DNA of 32,965 bases from Parcubacteria group bacterium (GTDB lineage: Bacteria > Patescibacteriota > Minisyncoccia > UBA6257 > UBA11618): assembly GCA_943349395.1 (NCBI GenBank), contig CALQZH010000006.1:1-32965 (forward strand), given 5' to 3'. Under the pieces are notes generated by a model. The model was not told the DNA's origin, made no database searches, and was given only the letters and a program-made list of their open reading frames with translations. Shown piece by piece: positions 18,485 to 26,089 of the stretch. The position numbers and the translations under genes were made by a program. Position 1 is the stretch's first letter. Every line of letters starts with the position of its first letter.

Positions 18485-18973
18485 CCGGAAGGAACCGCGC
18501 AATTCAGGAGCTCGCTCGGCTTGATGCTCACCCCGCGCCAGGTAGTGGACGGCATCGTGAAATTCATGCGCGCGGACGACACGTACCGCTACAAGGTAAT
18601 CATCGGCAGCGACTCGGAAAAGACGGCGGAAGATGAAGCGGATTTCGTGACCGCGGTCGCCTGCCACCGCGTGGGAAACGGCGGCATCTACTTCTGGCGC
18701 GCCACGAAAGGAGGCAACTGCCGCGTACTGCGGAACCGCATATGGCAGGAAGTGCTGATGTCGATCGACATCGCGAAGGAAATCGTGGAACTCATGAAAG
18801 ATGCCGCGGCGCCGGTCTTCGACTTCGAGGTGCATATCGACGTAGGCGAAAAGGGCCCGACGCGCGAACTAATACAGGAACTGGTCGGCGTCGTGCGCGC
18901 GAACAACTTCGAAGCGCGTACAAAGCCCGACAGCTATGCGGCATCGAAGATCGCCGATAGGCACGTAAAGTAA
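18479..18973 (+). CDS. YkuK/DUF458-like RNase H-fold protein
   Basis: A 164-aa protein matching the DUF458 (YkuK) pattern. KVIIGSDSE near the start (about residues 39-47) is the first RNase H-like strand with its acidic residue. TAVACHRVGNGGIYFWR comes next, then VHIDVGEKGPTRELIQELVG and the end motif ARTKPDSYAASKIADRH. The family has a predicted RNase H-like fold and conserved acidic/His positions, but no biochemical role I can name. Length is normal for the family. It stands alone between the cysteine desulfurase and the accessory stretch. The 190 bp that follow hold no gene I can support, only the opposing terminator. Confidence 0.8.
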   Translation: MQPEGTAQFRSSLGLMLTPRQVVDGIVKFMRADDTYRYKVIIGSDSEKTAEDEADFVTAVACHRVGNGGIYFWRATKGGNCRVLRNRIWQEVLMSIDIAKEIVELMKDAAAPVFDFEVHIDVGEKGPTRELIQELVGVVRANNFEARTKPDSYAASKIADRHVK

Positions 18974-19112
18974 GGCTCGCTACCACCCTCTCTTCTCATA
19001 ATCCACTTCATTCGTCGTCGTTCGGTTATGCGCACATGCGCCTGCACTTCGCCCTAGATTGCTCCGAAGGGAAGGCGACGGGCTCACGCAAGGGACCGAA
19101 TGAAAGAATTAT

Positions 19113-19144
19113 AAAAAAATACTCCCCGGAACCGAAATTCCGGG
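19113..19144 (-). terminator. Terminator of the 19164-19877 ORFan
   Basis: Perfect 7-bp stem CCCGGAA/TTCCGGG (19025-type arms at 19125-19131 and 19138-19144, 6-nt loop) followed on the minus strand by GAGTA and seven T. Confidence 0.8.
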
Positions 19145-19163
19145 AAGCGACATTCACTTCGCA

Positions 19164-19877
19164 TTACTTTCGTAAACGCACGTCTTTCCGCACGCCGCCG
19201 GGCGAGAACACCCGGCAACCAGGTTCGAAAATCCTCTCATCACGAGCGGTAAACGCGTCAAGATGCCACCCCTCGTGGTTCCAGAGCTCGACGATACACT
19301 CATGACCGCCACCCAAACCATCCTCCACGCAAAAGAGATTCGAACGAGTCGTGAGAAGAGGAGAAGCAGCGTTATCCTGCGCATCATCTAAGAGATGCGC
19401 GATCATCAGGCAATCGGCATACGGCCGAGTGCCGAGCGCCTTGACGATCTCAACATTCGGCGAAGCGACCCCGAGGCAATACGGAAACAGCTCAACACTG
19501 TCTCGACACATGATCCGATGGTTCGGAAAAAGACGCCCGAAACGCTCGGAGATGTCGACGACATGGCACCGTGAGAACGAATCGTCTGAAAAACGACCCG
19601 AACCATAGATAGGAGGGATCTGGATCATCCCGACGTCCGAACAGGGTTTCATGAGCTGGGACGCCCCCGAAAGGGAGAACCGGTAATCGCACGCGAGCTG
19701 ATGCATAGCATCATCAAGCGCGAGCTTTCCATCGGGACTGCCGGACCAACGCAAAAAATCGAGGCCGATTCTGCGCGTCTTAAGCGCCCCGCGGAGCGCA
19801 AGCAACAACTCGAGCTGCAACGCCCCGAACTTGCCGAGAATCTCATCGAAATCGGTATCAGTCAGGTCACCAAGCAT
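19164..19877 (-). CDS. ORFan protein, 237 aa, unknown function
   Basis: I recognise no family. The sequence is a normal globular composition without signal peptide or membrane segment: an acidic helical N-terminus (LTDTDFDEILGKFGALQLELLLAL), about nine cysteines, and a C-terminal His/Trp-containing region (GGGHECIVELWNHEGWHLDAF) that could bind metal, though this is speculation. ATG 19877 is chosen; AAGG lies about 11 nt upstream, further than ideal. It has its own promoter (19960-19989), a leader of about 76 nt and its own terminator. It is one of the minus-strand single-gene cassettes between the YkuK-like gene and ftsK. Confidence 0.7.
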   Translation of the reverse strand: MLGDLTDTDFDEILGKFGALQLELLLALRGALKTRRIGLDFLRWSGSPDGKLALDDAMHQLACDYRFSLSGASQLMKPCSDVGMIQIPPIYGSGRFSDDSFSRCHVVDISERFGRLFPNHRIMCRDSVELFPYCLGVASPNVEIVKALGTRPYADCLMIAHLLDDAQDNAASPLLTTRSNLFCVEDGLGGGHECIVELWNHEGWHLDAFTARDERIFEPGCRVFSPGGVRKDVRLRK

Positions 19878-19959
19878 GATTCACGAACCTTCTATTGTGT
19901 AGCGGCCTAAGCCTCATCAGGCACCATGCCCGACCCCGCCCTGCCGCAGAACTGAATAT

Positions 19960-19989
19960 ATAATACCATTATTTAATGTAATTTGTCAA
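19960..19989 (-). promoter_or_regulatory. Promoter of the 19164-19877 ORFan
   Basis: On the minus strand TTGACA (19984-19989), 18-nt A/T-rich spacer beginning AATTAC, TATTAT (19960-19965). Predicted start near 19953. Confidence 0.75.
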
Positions 19990-20042
19990 TAAATAAGGCG
20001 TATCCGATCACAAGCCTATAGATCAGGCATTCCTGAAATTAT

Positions 20043-20076
20043 TAGCGTTTTAAGTGCGACCGCACCTAAAACGCTA
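20043..20076. repeat. 34-bp palindrome, downstream of the Cas2-like gene
   Basis: Two 16-nt arms around a central AC, with one mismatch (A at 20053 against C at 20066). The core GTGCGACCGCAC is shared with the palindrome at 20633-20674; outer arms differ (AGCGTTTTA here). It begins 10 bp past the stop of the Cas2-like gene. In minus-strand RNA the mismatch becomes a G-U pair, so a continuous 16-bp hairpin forms. No T-tract follows, so it is not a standard terminator. Confidence 0.85.
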
Positions 20077-20086
20077 TAAATAAACC

Positions 20087-20614
20087 CTACCTCGTCATCG
20101 TTCCCCGCTTCTCGATAGTAAAAATATGCATAGTGTTCATAAGATTTTTCTCCCGAACAAAATCCATGAAGGCCCCGGGCAAGGGACCGCCGCCGATCCA
20201 CACGCTTTTCTGCAATTGCTCGTATCCCAGCATCATAAGCTCGGCTCGCAAATAATCGCGTAATTTTCTCCGACTTTCAGGAACATCGAAAATAACGATC
20301 GTATTCTTCCGTTCCTGGGAAAGCGTACGTGCGCGGAAATAAGAATCTGCCCTATCTTCCGCGCCGCGTGCCAGATCACGCCCCTTTTTCGTAAGGCGCC
20401 ATAGTCCCCATCCACCGCTCTCAACGAGCCCGTCCTTTTTCAGGCGAGACAACATGACACGAAAAGATCGCTCGTTCATAACCCTCTTTTCGCGATTCTT
20501 GAGACGCTTGACCAATAAGCTATGCAGGACGCGTGCGCCAGCGGCGCCATTCGCGACACTTAATAAAGTAAGGGCTATGGTTACGGCTATTTTTTCTTTT
20601 GTTACAAGCTCCAT
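20087..20614 (-). CDS. Winged-helix protein with Cas2/PaaX-like C-terminal domain
   Basis: A 175-aa protein. Residues 7-30 are hydrophobic (IAVTIALTLLSVANGAAGARVL). Residues about 45-82 form a winged helix (SFRVMLSRLKKDGLVES, WGLWRLTKKGRDLA). Residues about 103-170 match the ferredoxin-like fold of Cas2 and of the PaaX C-terminus (NTIVIFDVPESRRKLRDYLR, LGYEQLQKSVWIG), with Asp110 at the position of the Cas2 beta-1 aspartate. Such proteins in CPR genomes are often labelled Cas2, but no cas1 or CRISPR array is here. It could be a PaaX-type repressor or a nuclease. It is bracketed by two palindromes sharing a core, one overlapping its own -10, which fits autoregulation or a mobile cassette. Confidence 0.78.
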   Translation of the reverse strand: MELVTKEKIAVTIALTLLSVANGAAGARVLHSLLVKRLKNREKRVMNERSFRVMLSRLKKDGLVESGGWGLWRLTKKGRDLARGAEDRADSYFRARTLSQERKNTIVIFDVPESRRKLRDYLRAELMMLGYEQLQKSVWIGGGPLPGAFMDFVREKNLMNTMHIFTIEKRGTMTR

Positions 20615-20632
20615 AAAAAGATATGTTCTTTA

Positions 20633-20674
20633 ATTATAGCATTTCAGGTGCGACCGCACCTGAAATGCTATAAT
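20633..20674. repeat. 42-bp perfect palindrome overlapping divergent -10 elements
   Basis: Two perfect 20-nt arms around a central AC, with core AGGTGCGACCGCACCT shared with the 20043-20076 element. Each end contains TATAAT: on the minus strand (20633-20638) toward the Cas2-like gene, and on the plus strand (20669-20674) toward the exonuclease. It ends 19 bp before the Cas2-like ATG. It looks like an operator at a divergent promoter; neither side has a good -35. Confidence 0.9.
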
Positions 20675-20759
20675 CAAGAAACTGAAAAATAACGCGTAGA
20701 TGATAACGCGCAAAGCCGTAGATAAGTTTCGGACGCAATGATATGCTGATACGACCCAA

Positions 20760-21326
20760 ATGAAAGACAAGATCGTTTTCGACGTCGAGACCAAGAATTC
20801 CTTCGAGGATGTGGGCGGCAGGGACAACCTGGAAAAGCTCGACGTCTCGGTCGTCTGCGTCTATTCCTATAACCACGACACCTACGCGAGCTATCGCGAG
20901 GGCGAGTGGGAAAAGCTCGCGCCCGTGCTCCAGAACGCCGGGCTCGTGATCGGCTTCGCCATCACCCGCTTCGACCTGCCAGTACTGAAAAAATATTTCC
21001 CCTTCAACGTGATGGCGCTCCCCCGCCTCGACCTTTTGGACGAGATCGAGCTCGCGTACGGCGCGCGCATATCGCTCGACGTGCTCGCGAAAACGAACCT
21101 CGGCACGCAGAAGACGAGCCACGGCCTCCAGGCCATCGAGTTCTACAAGCAGGGCGACTGGGACAGACTGATCGAATACTGCACGCACGACGTGCGCATC
21201 ACGAAGCAATTATACGACCTTATTAGGAAGCAAGGCTTCATCAACATACCGAAGCGGTACACGAACGAGCTCATCAAAGTACCGCTTAATTTGAAGGAAA
21301 TTGAAATACCCGCGACATTATTTTAA
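20760..21326 (+). CDS. DEDDy-type 3'-5' exonuclease (RNase H-like)
   Basis: A 188-aa protein with the three exonuclease motifs of the DnaQ-like superfamily. Exo I is VFDVET with Asp8 and Glu10, Exo II is GFAITRFDLPVL with Asp72, and Exo III is YCTHDVRIT with Tyr140 and Asp144 (YxxxD, hence DEDDy). It resembles the RNase_H_2/YprB-like single-domain exonucleases; whether the substrate is DNA or RNA is unknown. A TATGCT lies 12 nt before the ATG, and the palindrome with TATAAT lies about 85 bp upstream, so it may share control with the divergent Cas2-like gene. Confidence 0.82.
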   Translation: MKDKIVFDVETKNSFEDVGGRDNLEKLDVSVVCVYSYNHDTYASYREGEWEKLAPVLQNAGLVIGFAITRFDLPVLKKYFPFNVMALPRLDLLDEIELAYGARISLDVLAKTNLGTQKTSHGLQAIEFYKQGDWDRLIEYCTHDVRITKQLYDLIRKQGFINIPKRYTNELIKVPLNLKEIEIPATLF

Positions 21327-21357
21327 AAAAAGATGCCCGCACCGGAGAGGTGCGAGC
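21325..21357 (-). terminator. Terminator of the 21397-21969 ORFan
   Basis: A 9-bp GC-rich stem (21335-21343 with 21349-21357) with one G-U pair is followed on the minus strand by ATC and a run of seven T. It abuts the stop of the convergent exonuclease. Confidence 0.8.
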
Positions 21358-21396
21358 AAGGTGGAAAAATGAGCTGAGACCGGAAAGCACTTCCGA

Positions 21397-21969
21397 TCAG
21401 GCAGGAATGGCAGAAGCCTTCTGCCGGGCGGTCAGGCACAGCTCCGGACGGTCGGCCGCCCGCGAGGATGCGAAAAAGACGTGCAAGTCTTTCTGCAACA
21501 GCAGAGCGAGAACCTCGAAACACGGGGCGTTGTACCGCGCGCCATTTTCGATGTAGAGAGGAAATTCTCCCAGATCGGTCCACGCGAACTCATCTGCCGT
21601 CCCGCAACCGGGAGCGATTCCGAAAACGACGATGAAATCGCGAGGCTCGAAGCCGAGAGCCTCGAACAATGCCTGCGCCGGAAGCCGCTCCGTCAAATGG
21701 TCGTGGACAAAGAACGAGAGCGACGAAAGACCGATCAATCCCGTCGGACGGAGCAAGAGGCATGGTTCGGAGGCGGCAACGAACCGCGCGAAGTCATCCT
21801 CGGAAATCCGTCTCGTAACGCCCGATGAGTCAGGCAAGCCGTCATCGGAATCGACAGGAGTAAGGCCGTTCGGAAACATCCGCTGCCAGATCATCCCGCG
21901 CGACCGAACGATCGTGAGGACCAAACTGACCGCCGCGCAACCCAACACCAACCAGCGAAAAGGAGTCAT
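21397..21969 (-). CDS. ORFan protein with one N-terminal membrane segment
   Basis: A 190-aa protein starting at ATG 21969 (MTPFRWLVLGCAAVSLVL), chosen because it begins the membrane segment and AAGGGA lies upstream. A longer TTG-started frame to 22026 adds a His-rich stretch without membrane logic. After one membrane helix (about 5-22) comes a soluble domain with SEDDFARFVAASEPCLLL and GFEPRDFIVVFGIAPGCG. No family is recognised. It is likely membrane-anchored with the domain outside or inside depending on topology (basic RSRG after the helix suggests N-out). It has its own promoter and terminator, like its neighbours. Confidence 0.7.
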   Translation of the reverse strand: MTPFRWLVLGCAAVSLVLTIVRSRGMIWQRMFPNGLTPVDSDDGLPDSSGVTRRISEDDFARFVAASEPCLLLRPTGLIGLSSLSFFVHDHLTERLPAQALFEALGFEPRDFIVVFGIAPGCGTADEFAWTDLGEFPLYIENGARYNAPCFEVLALLLQKDLHVFFASSRAADRPELCLTARQKASAIPA

Positions 21970-22058
21970 ATCCGCGTGTCCCTTGTGATCATGGCGATGC
22001 GAGAATGCATCGCGACCGTGTGCCAAGAACCCGAAACAACATCAGGTTCGCCACGTAT

Positions 22059-22087
22059 ATAATAGTTTAAAAATTTGAATTTGTCAA
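22059..22087 (-). promoter_or_regulatory. Promoter of the 21397-21969 ORFan
   Basis: On the minus strand TTGACA (22082-22087), 17-nt A/T-only-type spacer, TATTAT (22059-22064). Predicted leader about 83 nt. Confidence 0.75.
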
Positions 22088-22095
22088 CTGAATAT

Positions 22096-22125
22096 AAAAG
22101 CCCCGGAGAGAATTTCCCTCCGGGG
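22096..22125 (-). terminator. Terminator of the 22157-22930 ORFan
   Basis: Perfect 8-bp stem CCCCGGAG/CTCCGGGG (22101-22108 with 22118-22125) followed on the minus strand by CTTTTATATT. It sits just upstream of the promoter of the next minus-strand gene. Confidence 0.85.
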
Positions 22126-22156
22126 ATTCGTAAACGCGTTCCGATCGCACGCCCGC

Positions 22157-22930
22157 CTACCATCCTGACGTGCGCTTTTGTACAACAGCCTCAAAAGCGG
22201 CTCCGGATGACCCCGTAAACTGCGGGACATAGCCGAACGCCAGCTGGGCAAAGCCATGACGCACCTTCGGCAACTGATCCGCCGCAGCGCACGTCCCCTC
22301 CATCTTGATCGCCGCGAGCTTTTCAGCGACCGTGAGCGCTTCGCCCAGGCACGCCTTGAACGTTACGACCGATGACCGGATGAACGCTGCCATAGGGCCC
22401 GGTCCGGGACCGCGCCAATCGCGCAATTCATCGGTCATCTCGACCCTAACCTCGTTCCGAGCCATGCCGACAAGCCAAGGAAGAGTGAAATAGCGAATCT
22501 TGCCTGTGTTGCGCATATCACCCTGGAACTCGGGAACGGATAGACGCACATCGGAATCCTCCTGGCAATCGACATGCAGAAACTGGAACGGATTCCACAT
22601 CTCGCTCGTAGCGTAATTCGGATTGCTGAAGTAAAGATCAGCCCCCCAACGCTGAGGCCGTCCGGCATCACCACCGCTAAATCGGCTGAAGATACCCAGA
22701 AAAGCAAGCTTGGTGTGACATACCTCGCTGTCGGAGCCTAAGTCATTCATGTCGAGCTTGAGCTGGGCACTGGAGCCGATCGCCCACCACGGCAGGCAGA
22801 ACGAGTCCACCATCACGGCCATATGCCTTAATCCGCGGGTGCCGCGCGATCCAGGCACGCCATCTTGAATGGCCTCGCGCGCAACATGCAAGACATCATT
22901 ACGACTCTTCACTGACATTCTGATCACCAT
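22157..22930 (-). CDS. ORFan protein, 257 aa, unknown function
   Basis: The ATG at 22930 is preceded by GGAGG at 8 nt spacing, which fixes the start against the upstream in-frame codon at 22957. No signal peptide or membrane segment. The protein is rich in Trp, Phe, Cys and Met, with segments such as DSFCLPWWAIGSSAQLKLDM, RWGADLYFSNPNYATSEMW and RNEVRVEMTDELRDWRGPG. Alternating hydrophobic patterns suggest a beta-rich body followed by a helical part (FKACLGEALTVAEKLAAIKM). I recognise no family. Own promoter with a leader of about 110 nt and own terminator. Confidence 0.72.
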   Translation of the reverse strand: MVIRMSVKSRNDVLHVAREAIQDGVPGSRGTRGLRHMAVMVDSFCLPWWAIGSSAQLKLDMNDLGSDSEVCHTKLAFLGIFSRFSGGDAGRPQRWGADLYFSNPNYATSEMWNPFQFLHVDCQEDSDVRLSVPEFQGDMRNTGKIRYFTLPWLVGMARNEVRVEMTDELRDWRGPGPGPMAAFIRSSVVTFKACLGEALTVAEKLAAIKMEGTCAAADQLPKVRHGFAQLAFGYVPQFTGSSGAAFEAVVQKRTSGW

Positions 22931-23046
22931 CGCACAATCCTCCCGCCTGCCTCGCAATCGCGGCCCCTATAGCCGTCACGCTCCGGAACAATCCGAAACA
23001 TGTGCGATCACTCCGCACGCCAATAATGGAAAGGTACTCTATATAT

Positions 23047-23076
23047 ATTATATCATAAATAATATGATATTGTCAA
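23047..23076 (-). promoter_or_regulatory. Promoter of the 22157-22930 ORFan, spacer palindrome
   Basis: On the minus strand TTGACA (23071-23076), 18-nt spacer, TATAAT (23047-23052). The spacer and -10 contain the perfect inverted repeat ATATCATA-N5-TATGATAT (23050-23070), a possible operator. Confidence 0.75.
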
Positions 23077-23091
23077 TATATACGCATGAAT

Positions 23092-23129
23092 AAAAACGCC
23101 TCGCATGCACTAGGTACAAGCAAGGCGTT
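23092..23129 (-). terminator. Terminator of the 23156-23698 ORFan
   Basis: AACGCCT (23095-23101) and AGGCGTT (23123-23129) form a 7-bp stem with a long, partly paired loop; TTTTTAT follows on the minus strand. Confidence 0.7.
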
Positions 23130-23155
23130 CGATGATCGAAACCGAAAGCGTCGTC

Positions 23156-23698
23156 TCAACTCATGGCGACGAGGCGCTGAGGAAGTGCGGTAAAGCCGTA
23201 CTTCGGCTCATCGATCTCGTCCCGGAACGCCAGCGGCGCTTCGTAGACATGGATCGTCTTGCCGAGGATCAACGCGAGCCGATCGAAAGGCCCGGTATTG
23301 AACCCTCCCTTTCCGATGCGAAGCGGCACAGTGCCGAGCTGAGCATAGAAATCAACTTCCATATCCGGCCCGTCAACGCTTCCGAAGACCGGCAGAAAGT
23401 CTGTAACTTCCATACCGAGAAGCTGGAAGATGAGCTGGCAATAGATCCGGTCGACCTTATGATCGTTGATCCAGAAGAATCCCTGCCCGACAGCGAACTG
23501 TTGATGTGCATAGAGATTGATTTCCCGCGCACTGCGGAAACGCTCCACATTAGGATCGAAGAACGCATCCTCCATAACGTCGGGGATCTTCTTCTTGACG
23601 AGCGGGACGACGATCCCGAACCAGAGCAGACCGATGATGCAAGCGATGCCGACGCACGCAAGAACGCCGTACATGAGGATATTCAGAATCAGGGACAT
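23156..23698 (-). CDS. ORFan membrane-anchored protein, 180 aa
   Basis: ATG 23698 has a strong Shine-Dalgarno (AAAGGAG, 7 nt upstream). One N-terminal hydrophobic span (LILNILMYGVLACVGIACIIGLLWFGIVVPLV, residues 3-34, long enough for one or two crossings) is followed by KKK and a soluble domain (DVMEDAFFDPNVERFRSARE, FGSVDGPDMEVDFYAQLG). The Lys cluster suggests the domain is cytoplasmic. No family recognised. It is a self-contained unit divergent from ftsK, with the two promoters facing away from each other within 155 bp. Confidence 0.72.
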   Translation of the reverse strand: MSLILNILMYGVLACVGIACIIGLLWFGIVVPLVKKKIPDVMEDAFFDPNVERFRSAREINLYAHQQFAVGQGFFWINDHKVDRIYCQLIFQLLGMEVTDFLPVFGSVDGPDMEVDFYAQLGTVPLRIGKGGFNTGPFDRLALILGKTIHVYEAPLAFRDEIDEPKYGFTALPQRLVAMS

Positions 23699-23771
23699 GG
23701 GGAAACTCCTTTGGGAAAGAGAGGCGCAAGAGCGCCGAAACGTAGGTTTTCAACTATCTGACAACGTCTAT

Positions 23772-23800
23772 AATATAGCACTTAAATAGTAATTTGTCAA
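23772..23800 (-). promoter_or_regulatory. Promoter of the 23156-23698 ORFan
   Basis: On the minus strand TTGACA (23795-23800), 17-nt spacer starting AATTAC as in the 19960 promoter, TATATT (23772-23777). Leader about 66 nt. Confidence 0.72.
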
Positions 23801-23817
23801 TATACCGAAAAATATCA

Positions 23818-23845
23818 TTGATGAGGCGCGTTCAGGTGATATACT
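23818..23845 (+). promoter_or_regulatory. ftsK promoter (leaderless)
   Basis: TTGATG (23818-23823), 16-nt spacer, TATACT (23840-23845), then 6 nt to the ATG at 23852. The mRNA would begin at the start codon. Confidence 0.55.
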
Positions 23846-23851
23846 GTACGC

Positions 23852-26035
23852 ATGGCAAAGAGACGGGACGACGAGGAAGACGATGAGCTCGAGGAGCGGC
23901 CGCGCAAGAAAAAGAAAGGCAAGGAGAGGGCGCGCCTTTTGGACCACGTCCGGCACGAGATCAAGCGGAGCGTGATCGCCGTGGCGCTCTTCGGCGTGAC
24001 GATCGTCCTCATGCTCGCCCTGTTCGACAAGGCAGGGCCGGCCGGCCACTACCTCTACCTCGGCCTCACGAAATCATTCGGCTGGGGCTACTACCTGCTC
24101 CCCGCGACCACGCTCATACTGGGCGTCGTCTTCATATCCCACCACGAGCTCGAACTCTTGATCCTCCCACTCCTGGGCGGTGCAACGTTCATACTCGCCA
24201 CATTGGGCGGACTCGACGTAATATTCCCGGAAAAAGCCGGGTTCGTAGGCAAGGCTATTGGCATGATCGAAACGCCCTTCGGCTACCAAGCTTCGCTCGT
24301 GATCCTGGGCGGACTTATGATCGCCTCGCTCATCGTGACATTGGATATCCCGCTCCGCATCGCCCCACGCGAGAAGAAAGACGACAAGAAGAAGCTCGAA
24401 GGCGCGGCAGAGAACGGTAAGGACGTCGATGCGGCGGTGACGAAGGCGGAAACGGACACCAAGGCGGCCGCAGCCGAAGAAAAGGCGAAAGGTAAGAAGG
24501 GCGATGTAGACCCGGTCGTCGCCGAGCAGGCGGAACTGCCGAAGATGAACAAGAAGCCCGCGGTATTCGTGGACTACGTGCCGCCGCCCATGTCGCTCCT
24601 CCGATCGTCGATCGAACGGCCCACCGCCGGCGACCTGCGCGCGAACGCGAACATCATCAAGCGCACCATGGAAAGCTTCGGCATATCGGTCGAGATGGGC
24701 GAGATAAACATCGGCCCGAAATTCACCCGCTACACCCTGAAGCCCGCCGAGGGCGTGCGCCTGAACAAGCTCACGGCCCTGGGCCAGGACTTGGCGCTCG
24801 CCTTGGCCGCGCACCCCATCCGCATCGAAGCCCCGATCCCCGGAAAATCTCTCGTGGGCATCGAGGTGCCGAATAAGACTGCCGCGATGGTACGCCTCGG
24901 AAGTCTGCTCGCCTACCCCGAGTTCGCCGAATCTCCACCGCTCTCCGTGATACTCGGCCGCGACGTGACCGGCGAACCGATATCCGTGAACATCGCGAAA
25001 ATGCCGCACATGCTCGTGGCCGGCGCGACCGGTTCCGGAAAGTCCGTGACGATCCACACCTTCATCACCTCACTCCTCTTCAAAAACTCCCCGCAGACGC
25101 TCCAGTTCATCATGATCGACCCGAAGAAGGTCGAGCTCTCCGTATACAACGGCATCCCCCACCTCGCCGCGCCCGTCGTGACCGAGGGCAAGAAGGCCGT
25201 CGGCGTGTTCCGCTGGGCGACGCAGGAAATGGAACGGCGGTATGAGACGCTCTTGAAGGCCGGCTGCCGGGACATAACGGGATACAACGCGAAGAAGAAG
25301 GATGAGCAGATGTCCTACATAGTGATCGTGGTCGACGAGCTCGCGGACCTCATGGTCGCGTACGGCAAGGACATAGAGACCGCGATCGTGCGCATCGCGC
25401 AGATGGCACGCGCGACGGGCATGCACCTCATGCTCGCGACCCAGCGACCGTCGGTCGAGGTTATCACCGGCCTCATCAAGGCGAATATCCCCTGCCGCCT
25501 CGCGCTCCAGGTCGCGAGCCAGATCGACTCGCGCACCATACTCGACTCCGCGGGCGCAGAAAAGCTCTTAGGCGGCGGCGACATGCTGATCGTCTCCTCG
25601 GAATTCTCGAAGCCGAAGCGTCTCCAGGGCGCCTTCATCACCGAGGCCGAGGTGCACGCGGTCGTGGACTTCATAAAGGAAAACAACCAACCGAAGATCG
25701 TCGACGCGGGCCCCGTGCCCACGAACCTGGACGGCCAGCCGCTTCCCACGACACAAGACCTCGCGGTGACGCCCCCGGGCATATCGTTCGACGAATTCTC
25801 CGGAAGCGGCGATGATGATGACCTCTACGACGAGGCGATCGACGTGGTACGCGAGGCGCAGAAGGCGTCGGCATCCCTCCTCCAGCGGCGGCTCAAGGTC
25901 GGCTACGCGCGCGCGGCGCGGCTCCTCGACCTCATGGAAGAGAAGGGCATCATCGGCGCGGGAGATGGCGCGAAGGCGCGCGAGGTATTCCTCGAGAAGA
26001 CGGCCGACGAATTGTCCGCGTCAGACTTCCAATGA
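23852..26035 (+). CDS. ftsK: FtsK/SpoIIIE-family DNA translocase
   Basis: 727 aa. A charged Lys/Arg/Asp-rich N-terminus (1-35) is followed by four membrane segments (about 38-165), a Lys/Ala/Glu-rich linker (about 170-235), the alpha domain with SIERPTAGDLRANANIIKRT, and the RecA-like motor with Walker A GATGSGKSV (about 390-398) and Walker B VIVVDELADLM (about 490). The C-terminal winged-helix gamma domain (about 660-715, KASASLLQRRLKVGYARAARLLDLMEEKGI) normally reads KOPS-type polar sequences. FtsK pumps chromosomal DNA at the septum during division. It is shorter than E. coli FtsK and near the Bacillus SpoIIIE/SftA size. The ATG follows a -10 by 6 nt. Confidence 0.96.
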   Translation: MAKRRDDEEDDELEERPRKKKKGKERARLLDHVRHEIKRSVIAVALFGVTIVLMLALFDKAGPAGHYLYLGLTKSFGWGYYLLPATTLILGVVFISHHELELLILPLLGGATFILATLGGLDVIFPEKAGFVGKAIGMIETPFGYQASLVILGGLMIASLIVTLDIPLRIAPREKKDDKKKLEGAAENGKDVDAAVTKAETDTKAAAAEEKAKGKKGDVDPVVAEQAELPKMNKKPAVFVDYVPPPMSLLRSSIERPTAGDLRANANIIKRTMESFGISVEMGEINIGPKFTRYTLKPAEGVRLNKLTALGQDLALALAAHPIRIEAPIPGKSLVGIEVPNKTAAMVRLGSLLAYPEFAESPPLSVILGRDVTGEPISVNIAKMPHMLVAGATGSGKSVTIHTFITSLLFKNSPQTLQFIMIDPKKVELSVYNGIPHLAAPVVTEGKKAVGVFRWATQEMERRYETLLKAGCRDITGYNAKKKDEQMSYIVIVVDELADLMVAYGKDIETAIVRIAQMARATGMHLMLATQRPSVEVITGLIKANIPCRLALQVASQIDSRTILDSAGAEKLLGGGDMLIVSSEFSKPKRLQGAFITEAEVHAVVDFIKENNQPKIVDAGPVPTNLDGQPLPTTQDLAVTPPGISFDEFSGSGDDDDLYDEAIDVVREAQKASASLLQRRLKVGYARAARLLDLMEEKGIIGAGDGAKAREVFLEKTADELSASDFQ

Positions 26036-26054
26036 ATCTAGAACCTGCCCCGCT

Positions 26055-26082
26055 TTGACTTCAGCCATGCGAGCCCTATACT
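26055..26082 (+). promoter_or_regulatory. Promoter of the RodZ-like/recA operon (leaderless)
   Basis: TTGACT (26055-26060), 16-nt spacer, TATACT (26077-26082), 7 nt before ATG 26090. I see no LexA-type box here. Confidence 0.7.
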
Positions 26083-26089
26083 GGAACCG

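Noticed and set aside
19878-20086. Insertion sequence or transposase remnant around the palindromes
   Set aside because: No transposase motif, target-site duplication or terminal repeat beyond the palindromes could be found.
20087-20614. Annotation as a CRISPR Cas2 gene
   Set aside because: There is no cas1, no other cas gene and no direct-repeat array in the window, and the N-terminal winged helix fits PaaX-type or CPR orphan Cas2-fold proteins better.
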